Shown here: positions 10,989-21,521 of the stretch, piece by piece
How the letters are laid out: every line of letters begins with the position of its first letter
Position numbering within the stretch: the stretch's first letter is position 1
NCBI GenBank assembly: GCA_029945375.1
Contig: CM057060.1
Location: 620,001 to 684,000 of the forward strand
DNA from: Agaricus subrufescens
Lineage: Eukaryota > Basidiomycota > Agaricomycetes > Agaricales > Agaricaceae
Direction of reading: 5' to 3'
Length of the DNA: 64,000 nt
The notes under the pieces: generated by a model
The model's database searches: none
The model's input: only the letters and a program-made list of their open reading frames with translations
What the model was told of the DNA's origin: nothing
Program-made: the position numbers and the translations under genes

Positions 10989-11891
10989 ATGGACAAATCT
11001 GCGCCATGGACCATCGCCAAAGGCACCTTTACTATATGCAAGTCCGTTTTCCCTTGTCTGTCACTCGATACAGTCAAAATTAACTCTCAACAGCTGGGGT
11101 TAGCGCGACCGCGACTGGTATTTCAAGTATCATCCGGGGACAAGAACGTCTCGGTGTTCATGTAGCCACATCTGCATTGAACAGCGCTATCACTGCTACT
11201 ACCTTCTTCAGTGAGTTTCAACAGTTCTTCACCTTTGTGTCTCTCTGCATCTGCTAAACGTTAAATTAGGTCTACGTGAATTTGTTGTCAGCCCTTTGTT
11301 TGTCTACACTCTACCCTTCAACCAGTATGAACAAAGGCGACGCGACTTGGGTATCGAAAATTCGATTTTTTCCACCCAACCCATGGCTCTCAGTGACACG
11401 AATGTCTCATCGGCTCGGAGTAACAAACTGTTAGACAGCGCCGTGAGCGGAGCAATTACAGGAGGAATCTTACAAGTAATCAAAAGTCAGTTTCCCTTTT
11501 TTTATCGCTTGTGTAAAGTAAGTGTTGACACGTATGAATAGCTGGTACCAAGGGCATGTTATCAAGTTCAGTTTCAGTTGGCACCGTTTGTATGCTTCTG
11601 CAGCTCGTTTACAATGAACTTGGCATCCAACGGCGAAGGTACCTATCCCAAACTAGTTCCATACCAACATCGACATTGCCCACGACTGTGGAACCACTAT
11701 CAGCCACGCTTACCGATGACTCTCAATCTTGGAACGAGAAGGCCCTTTGGCTGTTGGGTGTAAGGCATTTGTCCGATGAAGAATATCTCAAGCGAATGAA
11801 GCTGCAGAGGGAACAATATATAAGGCGGATACAGGAGCTTGAAGGAAAGAATGGAGAGGAGAAGAATGCGCCTGAAACTACCTCATATTAG
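10989..11891 (+). CDS. Tim17/22/23-like membrane protein
   Basis: Four exons: 10989-11041, 11128-11210, 11270-11485, 11542-11891, all phase-consistent, giving about 233 residues. The start MDKSAPWTI is supported by its conservation in the duplicated copy at 739. Small-residue-rich hydrophobic segments (VATSALNSAITATTFF; LLDSAVSGAITGGILQVI; SVSVGTVCMLLQLVY) resemble the GxxxG-rich helices of the Tim17/Tim22/Tim23/PMP24 superfamily, including complex I assembly factor TIMMDC1. A charged C-terminal helix follows (SDEEYLKRMKLQREQYIRR). A mitochondrial or peroxisomal membrane protein is likely, but the exact orthologue is not established. It is divergent from DCTN6. Confidence 0.65.
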
Positions 11892-11958
11892 ATATCTGTC
11901 TTTGTTTAACATAAATTTATTACATCTGTCAAGATATTTAGGGTGTTGGTGCACTTTG

Positions 11959-12738
11959 GGGTAGTAATGTCATCGTTATAAGTTCACTGTTCTATAGGTT
12001 TTGAAGGTTCTTTCGGCTTATTACGTTGTTGTATGACTTCGAGGTTCAGAAGTGTTTGCCACTTTGTTCGGGGTAGTAATGTCATCGTTATAAGTTCACC
12101 ATCCACCTGCGGTGGCGTAGAAAAAACATCCGCTGGGGTATCGTGCGCAGGAAGGGCCCCAAGGCCTCCAGGGCTGTCGGAGCTAATAAGCGTTGGTATT
12201 TAGGATATTCCTAAACCAAGCTCACCATCATCTTCAGCGGTGCCTTGCATGGATGGCAAGGATACATCTTGAATGTCCTCCGTGATTCCCTGGAAACGAA
12301 CCTCCGCATACTGTGCACGGTTTTCCCTAGCATTATCTTGTTAGAATGTCTTTGTCCCTTGTTACAAACACATGCCATAGATAGGCACCGACACTATCAA
12401 CATAAGCAGTCGCAAAGAAATCTCCTGTGGGAGAAAACGAGATGCTAGTCGCAACACTGGACGTCTTAAAAGCATCGATCAGGCGGCCAATGTGTAAATC
12501 GAACGTCCTTATGATGGAATCCAGCAATGTTGTTACCAACCACCGAGCATCAACTGAAAAAGCCTAATCTCAGTCAGATTGAAGTATACCCAACATCTGA
12601 AACGCGTGAACCAACCATCTCCAACACTCTTCTTCGAAATCTACTCAGTTCCTTTACAATTCTCCGCGTTTCTACATCCACCACTCGAATGACCATATCA
12701 TCACATGTAATGGCCAACAAACCGTTATCACGACGTAT
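11959..12738 (-). pseudogene. UTP21 fragment (internal exons)
   Basis: Collinear with about 16276-17037 of UTP21. It contains parts of the exon with the last WD repeat (SLDSIIRTFDL) and of the linker before the C-terminal domain. A block of about 30 bp (GGGGTAGTAATGTCATCGTT...) occurs at both 11963 and 12073, so a short tandem duplication happened inside the fragment. The fragment ends exactly where the copia LTR starts. Confidence 0.75.
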
Positions 12739-13319
12739 TGTTGAAATAAAATTAATGAATTATTTCGATATGCTTCTAAGCACACTTTTCGTCTTTATTA
12801 TCTACGGAGATTTCTCTCCGATATTATGACTACAGTTCAGCATAGGAATCGACATCCACCAGCTATGCAAACATTATTTTATACATATGTTCTCGAACTC
12901 CTTATGCTAGTTTCATTGTCGTATGATTTATGTACCATGCCCGGAATTTATCCCACTTTTATCCTGTATCAGTAGTATATATACTCGAATATCTTGTACT
13001 TGTGGGCTAGACTGCAATCCTGCACTCGTACTTTGATTCTCCCATCGCTCTCTGCTCTCTAGTATTACTTTGCTTTATCAACCCGCATTACTGCTTACAT
13101 AGTAAATAGGTGGGTACTTAGATAAATCAAAGAGCCTTCGCATACTGATTATGTTTCATCAGGTTATGGGCCCCACGATGCGCTGATATAGAGCACATCG
13201 GGCAGCATCCTTTGGCTGCCCACTGATACTATATCGGTATCTGGATCCCGTATCCTTGATCATCAATCAATGATAAGTCTCTCCTGACACATGGAAATAC
13301 ACCGATCCCACGGATCACC
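12739..13319 (+). mobile_element. Ty1/copia 5' end: LTR, primer site, start of gag region
   Basis: A putative LTR of 423 bp (12739-13161) starts TGTTGAAATAAAATT and ends TTTCATCA. It contains a TATA-like TATATATACTCG near 12978. It is followed immediately by GGTTATGGGCCCC, which is complementary to the anticodon arm of initiator tRNA-Met, the primer type used by Drosophila copia. About 150 bp of internal sequence follows, then an abrupt change at about 13320 into a NACHT-gene fragment. No pol and no second LTR are present, so the element is truncated. No target-site duplication could be assigned. Confidence 0.65.
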
Positions 13320-13777
13320 ATTATCTTCGGATTTTATTTTTACTCCATGGGTCATATCTAAAAACTTGGCACTGGACGTCGGGTGGAGAGCTTGAAGGGG
13401 GCCTGAGACGACAATGAATTATGACTGTAGTTTCGAGCGAAAATGCGTATAAACATACCAGAGGTGGCCGATACTGGCCCAGGAGAGCCCGGGCTTCCAG
13501 ACCTGGGATCAGCCACCGGATTGTCAACAGGCATTGGTTGAGACGGCTTGAAGATGAACACAGTGAAGAAGAGCGCTACAATGATACCCGAGGGCACGAA
13601 GATCCAAGATCGCGTTCAGAGGACAGCTACAAGGATAGTACAAGCGAAGTGTTCGTGCCACATACCTTTGAGTGAAGGTTTTGTGAGCGGGAATCTGTAC
13701 GAGCGGGGTTGGGTGCAGAGACGAAGCTGTGCAAAGACGAAGCTGGCCTCGTGCCCACAACGGGTGTGAGGAATCTC
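13320..13777 (-). pseudogene. Fragment of NACHT gene: first exons and leader
   Basis: Aligns with about 5990-6395. The peptide MPVDNPVADPRSGSPG is identical to the start of the NACHT protein, followed by the same donor (GTATGTTT) and the start of exon 2 (PFKLSTRRP), where a stop appears after a few codons. Upstream, a 2-bp deletion (near 13610) relative to 6227-6237 shifts the leader frame. No NTPase domain is present. Confidence 0.75.
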
Positions 13778-13845
13778 ACGAATTTTGAGAGATCAAACAG
13801 TCTGTAATTCCTCACAACATAGATCCATCTCAGGTTACGGTCTCT
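13778..13845 (-). pseudogene. Short UTP21 exon fragment
   Basis: About 68 bp align with 17752-17819 of UTP21 (protein motif RDRSLRCTSVVRD; here RDRNLRWIYVVRN). It is joined directly to the NACHT fragment, another rearrangement junction. Confidence 0.6.
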
Positions 13846-14179
13846 CACTCAAGCCAATATTTGCGGCATACTTGCTTCTCAGTATCATGCCCGCTGGCTG
13901 GATTGCTGATATATTTTTTTCACTCATCGTAGCATACCGCGTGGCTTGGATACTTTGGAGTATGTTGGCTAGGCCTACCCAAAATACAAGAACGTACTCC
14001 TTTCGTAGCTTCATGATATCTCACCACATTTCTTTGTTCCTTGAACGTTGATATCACACCGCTCTGGTCAATGTCCTCATTCACAATATCCCAGTTAATA
14101 TGTATCTACGCAACAACCAATTAGATCGAGAAACCCACACCTACTACATCTGATTGAAACAAACTCACCGTTTCCGTAT
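13846..14179. other. Intergenic, 3' of the WDR53-like gene
   Basis: A plus-strand open frame here (13785-14051) has hydrophobic character but begins inside the UTP21 fragment, so I do not call it. It probably includes the 3' UTR of the WDR53-like gene. Confidence 0.4.
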
Positions 14180-15650
14180 CTACTCCATTTTCCAGATATC
14201 AATCACACCTTTCCCATTTTCATCAAACCCTCCCACAACAATGCGTTTTTCATCAACGATCAACGTATTGACTTTAATCATATTCTCGCATTGATGGTGC
14301 CACACCGCTTGATAAAGGACTTGACCAGTGTTGTTACCATATATGAGATTATAATGCGTGATTGCACCTTTCAATGTCGAAAGTGTCAGTCGCGTAGGAC
14401 TGTGAAAAGCACTATATCACACGTTATAGTCCAGTTGAATAAGACATTGGGAGAGTCAGAAGAAAAGGTTCACTTACACAGCGACTATAGGTGCTTCAGC
14501 AACTGAAACAACTGATGCTTGTTCTAAATCTAAACCACTCCACTTTGATTTCTTCTTGCTTTTAGACGCAGAAGCCAATTTTTCACCCCCGAAACCGAGC
14601 CAGAGTTTGCCATCTGCTGTACCTGCCGCAATGATCCCATTCGAGGCAATACATAACGACATGACAAAAGGTGGTGACATCGATACTTGTCCTTCTTGCG
14701 CAGACAAACTAGCTAGAAATTTTATGAGGTGATTAATTGATATCACCGAAATTGAAAGACCATACTCAGATTCTGTCTTGATACAACTTCATCGCGTGCG
14801 ACGTCTGTATGCAATAATGTAGCATCACAACCTCCACTAACAAGCTCTTTCGGACGTTCAGGGATCCATTCCACCGAGCCACACATCTATTCCACATCAA
14901 AACAAACCAATAAGGATCAAAAAGAAAGAAAGAAAGGAGGAAAAACAAATTCAACACGCACAATATCATGTTTAGTCTTCATCCTCACAACAGTCTTCAA
15001 AGACAAATCAACAACCCCAACCGATCCAGAATCCATCCCAAAAGCCAAATATGTCTTTTCACAATTCAACGCAAGCTATCCTAAGTCCGCTTTAGTCTTG
15101 TTCGCACACAAATCCATTCAAAATATAGAAAGGGCGTACATCTTGTATTTCATCTTCATCTTCATCTGGTATCGCCATAATAGTCTCGAGCGCATCAGTA
15201 TAACTTTGCACGAGTTTCGTTGTGTCCAATCTGAATCTGAGAATCTACGGAAATTGTAATGGACTATTGAGAGGATTTTTTTTTCTCAGGATCCACTCGC
15301 ACACACACCTGTTTTCCAGAAGCGATCCACGCGTCTCTAAATTCAGTCCCTGGTCTTTTCACGCAGACAATGGCAGATATCATTTCCCCAGCGCCTTTAA
15401 CCGCTCTGAGAACCTTGAACGAAGAGAGATCATACACACGCAGATCACCATTATCTATCCCCCAAAGAAAGATTTTTTTGGTCAGTTGCGCACATAAAAC
15501 AAAAAAAGAACCATCAATACCTGAGCCGGCGTACAAATGGCCAGCATGTCCAAAAGCGAGTGCAGTGATTTGCCAATTATTCGGTGTTGTCAATGATTGA
15601 AAGAGAGAGAACGAAACTCCAGGATGCGAGAGTGGATTCGCGTCAGACAT
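14180..15650 (-). CDS. WD40-repeat protein, WDR53-like
   Basis: Seven exons join without frameshift. Exon 1 is 15650-15521 (MSDANPLSHPGVSFSL...HAGHLYAGS), exon 2 starts 15454 (DNGDLRVYDLSSFKVLRAVKG) and the final exon ends IDIWKME at 14180. WD-repeat signatures include AGSDNGDLRVYDL, AFGMDSGSVGVVDL, CGSVEWIPERPKELVSGG, AAGTADGKLWL and VGGFDENGKGVIDIW, consistent with one beta-propeller. A serine/lysine-rich insert (SASKSKKKSKWSG) precedes the last blades. The layout resembles WDR53, a possible CUL4-DDB1 adaptor, but this assignment is by general similarity only. The gene lies head-to-tail 79 bp downstream of UTP21. A decayed 5' copy is at 6775-7562. Confidence 0.75.
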
Positions 15651-15729
15651 GATTGGACGTAAGTATCAACAACACCACCCAATAAATGATCAGTCATTAC
15701 AAATGTGCACAAATGTACATATAAAGCAA

Positions 15730-18700
15730 CTATAAAGTATCGCGAACAAAACCCAATGTCCCCAACGACGACGTTATCAACTCTAGTACTCTCCGACTCT
15801 CCTTCTTCTGCACCTCCTCCAATTCCTCCAGCCCCTCTCTAAGTTCCTCATTCGTAATCAATACATCTGCGTGAATATGTAAAAAGACATTCATCATCGT
15901 TTCAACAGCCTCAAAATCCCTATGCGTTGAAAGTCGTCTTCGAAGAGCACACATAAATGTTTTTAAACTCTGTATCGAGTTCAATGACCGTATCTCGAGA
16001 TTTAGCGCCGCTGGTTGCAGCATTTTTGCGTGATTGAAGAATCCCTCATCTAACAAACACGTATAAATATCACGTATTTCCATAACAGATTCAGATGCAA
16101 CTTACAATCCCCTTCGGGCTCTGCCTCAGATAACAACGTATGGAATACACTTTCGGCACCGCCAGACATCTTATCCAACCTTTTGGTCGGCTTTTTCTCC
16201 TTTTGCGTATCTTTTTCTGTGGGTGCAAACCGCGTCTCGACTCCAGGTAGTGTTGGCAAGAAAAAGGGTGCCTGTTCTATAGGTTTTGGAGGTTCCTTCG
16301 GCTTATTGCGTTGTTGTATGACTTCGAGGTTCAGAAGTGTTTGCCACTTTGTTCGGGGTAGTAATGTCATCGTTATGAGTTCACCATCCAGCTGCGGTGG
16401 CGTAGAAAAGACATCAGCTGGAGTATCATGCGCAGTAAGGGCTTCCAAAGCCTCCAGGGCTGTCGGAGCTAATAAGCATTATTATTTAGGATGTTCCGAA
16501 ATCAAGCTCACCATCATCTTCAGCGGTGCCCTGCATAGATGGCAGGGATACATCTTGAATGTCCTCCTCTGCGATTCCCTGGAAAGAAACTTCCGCATAC
16601 TGCGCACGATTCGCCCTAGCATGATCTTGTTAGAACGTTGTGCGCGGCTTTCTTTTCCTTGCTACAAACACGTACCATAGATAGACACCGACACTATCAA
16701 CATGAGCAGTCGCCAAGAAATCGCCTGTAGGAGAAAACGAGATGCTGGTCGCAATACTCGACGTCTTGAAAGCATCAATCAGACGGCCAGTGGGTAGATC
16801 GAACGTCCTAATGATGGAGTCCAGCGATGTTGTTACCAACCACCGAGCATCAGCCGAAAAGGCCTGATCTCTGTCAGATTCAAGTATGCCCAGGATCTGA
16901 AACGTATGAACTGACCTTATCCAACACTCTTCCTCGAAAACCACTCAATTCCCTTACAACTCTCCGCGTTTCTATGTCCACCACCCGAATGACCATATCA
17001 TCACATGTAATGGCTAACAAACCGCTATCGCGATGTATTTCCATCGAGACTGCAGTCGACGGCAGCACCAGTATGTGCTCTAGTTTTGCCGTCTTGAAAT
17101 CAAAGAACTGAGATGAAACAAACGTCAGAGAAAATATTGAGCAAGGCACGGGGGACTAACGTTGAGTGTCCCATCGAGGGTACTAGCAATCACGATCCGG
17201 TTCAAAGGGTCTGTTGCGAGACCAGTGATAACTCTATCTCGTTTTTGGGCTCCGTTTCGCAACCTCGCCAAAGCTTCCGGTGGACAAGGGCCAACATCAT
17301 AAGATTTACGTTTGATCCCCGATTGCATATTCCACATGTGTATTAGTCCTGTTGAGGAGCCAGCCAGGCCAAAGTTACCGCAAGCGGTAACGCACACATC
17401 CTGCAAAGATATTAGAGAAGAAGCTACTATTTTTTTTGTATGATGCACCTTAATAGATCCAAGTGCATTACGCTCTTTACTTTTGCCCTTTGCTGACTCA
17501 GCAAAGCCAAGAGTATGCTTCCCGAGCCTCTTGTTCAACATCGTCCATGAGCGAGCAAATGTCTCGTCAGTGTGTGCAGTAAGTATATCATCCCAGTCCT
17601 TTGATCGCGTAGTCGAATAAGAGATGGAATTGATCGGGGGAAATTTGAGAGAAGCTATAGGTATTGAGAGAGAAGTCGCCTTTTTTGCTAAAGAACCTAA
17701 AGACATCGTCAATATGGCGGGCATACGGAATAGAGCAGCTAGAGGTTCACCTTGTGAGAGCTCGAATGATCTTGAATCCCTCACGACAGAAGTACATCTC
17801 AGGCTACGGTCCCTCGACGCCGTCAATAGTTGCTTTCCGTCATCGCTGTAGTAACGAATAAGATGAGGTGGAGCATGGTGACCTGAACGGAACTTGAGGA
17901 GCCTTGGAGCAGACGTTGGTGAGTCAAATAGCCATTGCTAGAGGTAATTTAGTAAGCGGATTCAGTAATGCTGGGGAAGACTCGCCTTTACGCTGTTGTC
18001 TTCGCCCGATGTCACCAGTACAGGCTGACCGGGAATCCATTCTACAGCAGTGATAGCACCGTCATGCGCTCCGCGAACCATATGTAACAGCCGACCGCCG
18101 TTGTTGAGATCCCATAGTGCTATGTGCCCGGCGGACGAGGCAGAAGCAAGAATAGGGTGACCATCTAAAAAGTTTCTGAGCAGGGGTGTAGGCGCATGCA
18201 CCGATTAAACGCACCACTTCTGAAGCCTAGGGCGCGGACACCACCTTCCATAAACATTCTCATTAAACGTGCGTCGAGTCGCACATCGTATACTGAAATT
18301 TCCCCGGAAGTAAACCCAATGCCGACAACATCAATAGCAGGTGACTGTACGAGGGCCGTTACAGCACTACCAAGAGCCGGAGCAGTGTCAGACGACTCGG
18401 GCATCGATGTAAGACTTTCCAAAGAAAATTTTTGGACGAGAGTTCTAAGCACAAGAGGGGTGAGTGTTGTGAAGGAGTATACTAACGATTCTGGAGACGC
18501 ACTTTGTTTTGATATTCCACAATTGCATAGTACCTTGACTACTGGCAACCAGAACCTTGTTAACATAAGTTGCGGGATGTAGGATGGAGGTCGCAGTGAA
18601 TCCACGATCGAAGTGAATGGATGTTTCGAGTTCTGGATGAAGATGTTGGAACGAGTATCAAGAATGAAGGACTGCACACATACCACCGTCGGCTGTGTCC

Positions 18701-19252
18701 CATACCAACATGTGTTCTCCATCTTCAGTCAATGCAAGGAGGGCAGAACCGAAAATTTGGATGAAGGAGATTGGAGTGTCGAGCGGGTTTGTCAATGTAG
18801 AAACCTAACGTCGATGAGTGGATTAGCAAGCTACAGTGGTTTGTATGACTGACTGGTTTCCCTCGAAGGTACTTGATTGCGTGGGGCCCAGTCGCGGCCC
18901 ATACAGCGTCACCATCAAGAGCCAAGTTGGTTATTTGCTCCGGTGTATCTGGGCCTGTGGAAAAATCTTAGGCGTTTACGAGATATCAATGAAGTAGATA
19001 CTGGCCTACGAAGAGCAAGGTCATTTTCCCGCCCTCCCAGAGAGCCCATGCCTTGCCCAGACAGGTGAGGATATGGACGCGAGGACCGTCGGTTGCGCCC
19101 TTGTAGGATCTCGTCTGGAGCACGAACGGCACATGGTTTGTGATGAGTCCGAGGGCGCGAAAGGGGGCGAAAAGGCGGGGCTTTGGTGCTGCAGAGAGAG
19201 CGTCCGTGCGCAGACGTTTGCGCGGCGGCGGGCTCGCACCGTCGACCTCCAT
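15730..19252 (-). CDS. UTP21: U3 snoRNP protein Utp21 (WDR36)
   Basis: Component of the small-subunit processome (UTP-B) needed for 18S rRNA maturation in the nucleolus. The start is MEVDGASPPPRKRLRTD at 19252. The conserved N-terminus follows (FAPFRALGLITN, PFVLQTRSYKG, VHILTCLGKAWALW), then tandem WD40 blades (LVWDTADG, MQLWNIKTK, SGEISVYDVR, GHIALWDLNN, RSLRCTSVVRD, GLIHMWNMQSG, IRVVDIETRR, SIIRTFDLPTGR). The C-terminal Utp21 domain has TLLPRTKWQTLLNLEVIQQRNKP-type sequence and ends LGTLGFVRDTL. I could join the exons through about 13 introns with no stop. Two introns need GC donors (near 19014 and 17985). Three degenerate pieces of this gene lie elsewhere in the window. Confidence 0.93.
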
Positions 19253-19347
19253 CGCAAAAATTCAGAAAAAGCGGCGACACTTATCGCGGCGAGGATCACG
19301 TGAGCAGACAGGTGCACCCGAGTCTGTGCTTCCTGGACCCGCTGCCC
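19253..19347. promoter_or_regulatory. Bidirectional promoter UTP21 / SRPRB
   Basis: Only 95 bp separate the divergent ATGs at 19252 and 19348, so the two genes share a GC-rich promoter with no obvious TATA box. It is absent from the duplicated UTP21 copies. Confidence 0.55.
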
Positions 19348-20302
19348 ATGGACTCTGCATTCACGACTCAGACCCTCCTCTGGGCGTCGCTGCTCGTGGC
19401 GCTGCTCTGTGTGGCAGGTACGTCTTCTTCTCCGCTCTCCTTTGTGCCCCGACTCAGGCCTCGCATCAGTCGCATTCTTCGTCAACAGAAGAACTTCCCG
19501 CTCGAAGGGAACTGACCTCATCCTGGTCGGTGCACCCGATGCCGGCAAAACAGCCCTCTTGACCGCCGTACGTTTAGCAGCTTTATGCGGGACTCGTTAC
19601 CTGATATCTATTGCAGCTTGTCTACAACCAAAGTCTGCCGTCCCTGACATCAATGCAGACCAACTCTTCAGTCTACTCCCTCTCGCCTAACAAAGCCTTT
19701 CGGGTGATTGATATTCCTGGCCATCCTCGTATCAGAACACAAGTTCAAGAGCATTTCCCGAGCGCAAAAGCCTTCGCATTCGTGGTCGATGCGAGTACCA
19801 TTTCGCGGAATGGAGCGGCGGTCGCAGAGTGTGTTCCTCTCATCTCAGTAAATTCTTATGATGTATTCATTTTGTTTCTAGACACCTTCACACTATCCTC
19901 CATGCAATTACATCGCTCCCGCCTTCGCAGCCCCTTCCCTCCCTGCTAATAGTAGCGCACAAGGCCGACTTGTTAAAGGCCGGCTCTTCAGTCAACCCGA
20001 ACGAATCGCTCGCTATCACTCGAGTAAAAACTATTCTCGAACGTGAACTCGAGAAGCGAAGAGCATCCCAAAGCGGAGGTGTCGGCATCGAGGGACTGGG
20101 AGCGGAAGATGAGAAAACTGAGATGGGTGGTTTGGACTGCGGAAACGGAACAAACGCCTTCAAATTCGACGATTGGGAAGGTGGCGAGATTACTTTCGTC
20201 AGCAGCTTTGTTCGCCCCGCAAAATTCAATAGCGATGACGAAAAGTTGGATGTGGATGACGGCCTATCGGACCTGCGCAATTGGCTGGCAGACAACATGT
20301 AA
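19348..20302 (+). CDS. SRPRB: Signal recognition particle receptor subunit beta
   Basis: ER-membrane GTPase that anchors the SRP receptor alpha subunit. Exons 19348-19417, 19458-19567, 19617-19828 and 19882-20302 are phase-consistent, giving 270 residues, the normal size. Residues 1-33 hold a single membrane anchor (LLWASLLVALLCVAG). The GTPase motifs are G1 GAPDAGKT, G3 DIPGHPR and G4 AHKADL (the usual N/TKxD varies to HKAD). A lysine-, glycine- and acid-rich insert lies between G4 and the C-terminal part (EITFVSSFVRPAKF). The protein ends LRNWLADNM. The first intron is only 40 nt. Divergent from UTP21. Confidence 0.92.
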
Positions 20303-20759
20303 TTCATTTGACCCTGTGGGGACACTTCGTACTCCCTCTGCTCCATCGTTGAACACGCCTTGCTTCTGATAACATGGCTACCAAACCTGGGCGATGTCTC
20401 ACTTGGACTATAACCGCTATACGCATGTATAATTTAATCTACTATCTTCAGTGTCTCTCCCCAACTATTGTGGTCCCTACTGAACTGTATTTCTACGAGT
20501 TATTCGTTCTACACTCGTCTTCTACGGTGCCTAAGGTGTTTTCACCTCTACTAACGTCGGTTTGAATGCATGAATATATTCACCTTCCAGTCAGTTGACT
20601 TTGACGATGTAGATAAATAAAGAATCAAATTGATAAAAGTCAGATTCGAGTAGATACATGGAAACAGTCCCGGTAAGCAAGACACAGACAGCAATCAAGA
20701 TACGTTAAAATAGAATAACGATAACAAGTGGTCCAAATTCCACAGTCCATCCTCACCAC
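20303..20759. other. Convergent intergenic region
   Basis: Between the 3' ends of SRPRB and the cyclin-like gene. AT-rich with an AATAAA-like motif near 20616; no gene seen. Confidence 0.4.
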
Positions 20760-21521
20760 CTACAAAATGCGTATAGGCTTCCTTTGCAACTTCCGAATCA
20801 ACTGATCCATAGATTCGACATTCAAACTAATCTTCCTATCCTGCCGTTTCGCCTTTGCTTCTTCAGCCTTCAACAACCTCTTTCGACGAGCAAGAACAAA
20901 AGGACAATCAACCTCAACTATATCCCTCACATAGTCATCCTCCATCATCGATTTAACCGCCGCCTCAAGTTCAAGAGAAATATACGGCCTGATAGCAACG
21001 ACTATCTCCATGATCTCCCTCTGACAAATTCCAAAAATCAAATGTAACTTGTTCCAACAAGGTAATTGTTTTCCGTGTTCGTTTATAAGAATGTTTTTAT
21101 AAGTTGCGAGTGCGAGGTAAAATGCGCCGACGAAAACGTGACGGTCGCTCCAACGGGATTTAGAGAATGGGGTACGGGTGACTGCTCGGGAGAGGATATG
21201 TGAAAATCTGGATGGGGAGGAAAGAGTGTCTTCGGAGTGATCATCGTCGTGAGGGGTTCTGCATTGACACGGTTGGGAGATGGAGATGAGGAGGTAGCTG
21301 GCGGCGTAGGGTACGATTTCTGGGACTTCGCAGTAATGGATCGAATGGGCGATGTAGATGTCGAGAGGTTCTGGTGGAGGAAGTGAAGGGACTGGATAAC
21401 GGAAAGGGTAGCAGTGGAGGCTTGGACTGAGAGAGATGTATCTTGCGAATGCCTCTGCTACGAGTTTGTGGCCCAAGTATTCGTCGCCACTTACACAATC
21501 TACAAAAAGCGTTTCAGCCAT
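20760..21521 (-). CDS. Cyclin-like family protein, paralogue 1
   Basis: Single-exon frame of 253 residues from ATG 21521 (MAETLFVDCVSGDEYLGHKLVAEAF). It is one of three related proteins in the window. Shared blocks are YLGHKLVxxxFAxYI, PLDIYIAHSIHxxxVPEIVPYAASYLL, SRAVTRTPFS, RHVFVGAFYLAxLAY and DCPFVLARRKRL. The helix-rich pattern, with an arginine-poor YIAxxIH helix followed by an FxGAFYLA helix, is reminiscent of a cyclin box (PHO80 type). That is weak similarity and the function is unknown. Unlike paralogue 2, the conserved intron after the N-terminus appears to be read through; a GTAAGT is still present at that point. Confidence 0.6.
   Translation of the reverse strand: MAETLFVDCVSGDEYLGHKLVAEAFARYISLSPSLHCYPFRYPVPSLPPPEPLDIYIAHSIHYCEVPEIVPYAASYLLISISQPCQCRTPHDDDHSEDTLSSPSRFSHILSRAVTRTPFSKSRWSDRHVFVGAFYLALATYKNILINEHGKQLPCWNKLHLIFGICQREIMEIVVAIRPYISLELEAAVKSMMEDDYVRDIVEVDCPFVLARRKRLLKAEEAKAKRQDRKISLNVESMDQLIRKLQRKPIRIL

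Noticed and set aside
11270..11485. Start of the Tim17-like gene at 11296 or 11383
   Set aside because: 11296 is TTG, and starting at the ATG at 11383 would discard an upstream phase-consistent exon chain that reaches an ATG conserved in the duplicated copy.
13785..14051. Small hydrophobic plus-strand protein
   Set aside because: It starts inside the UTP21 fragment and has no other support.
19021..19562. GC-rich open frames on both strands around 19.0-19.6 kb
   Set aside because: They overlap the UTP21 first exon, the shared promoter and SRPRB exons in wrong frames.
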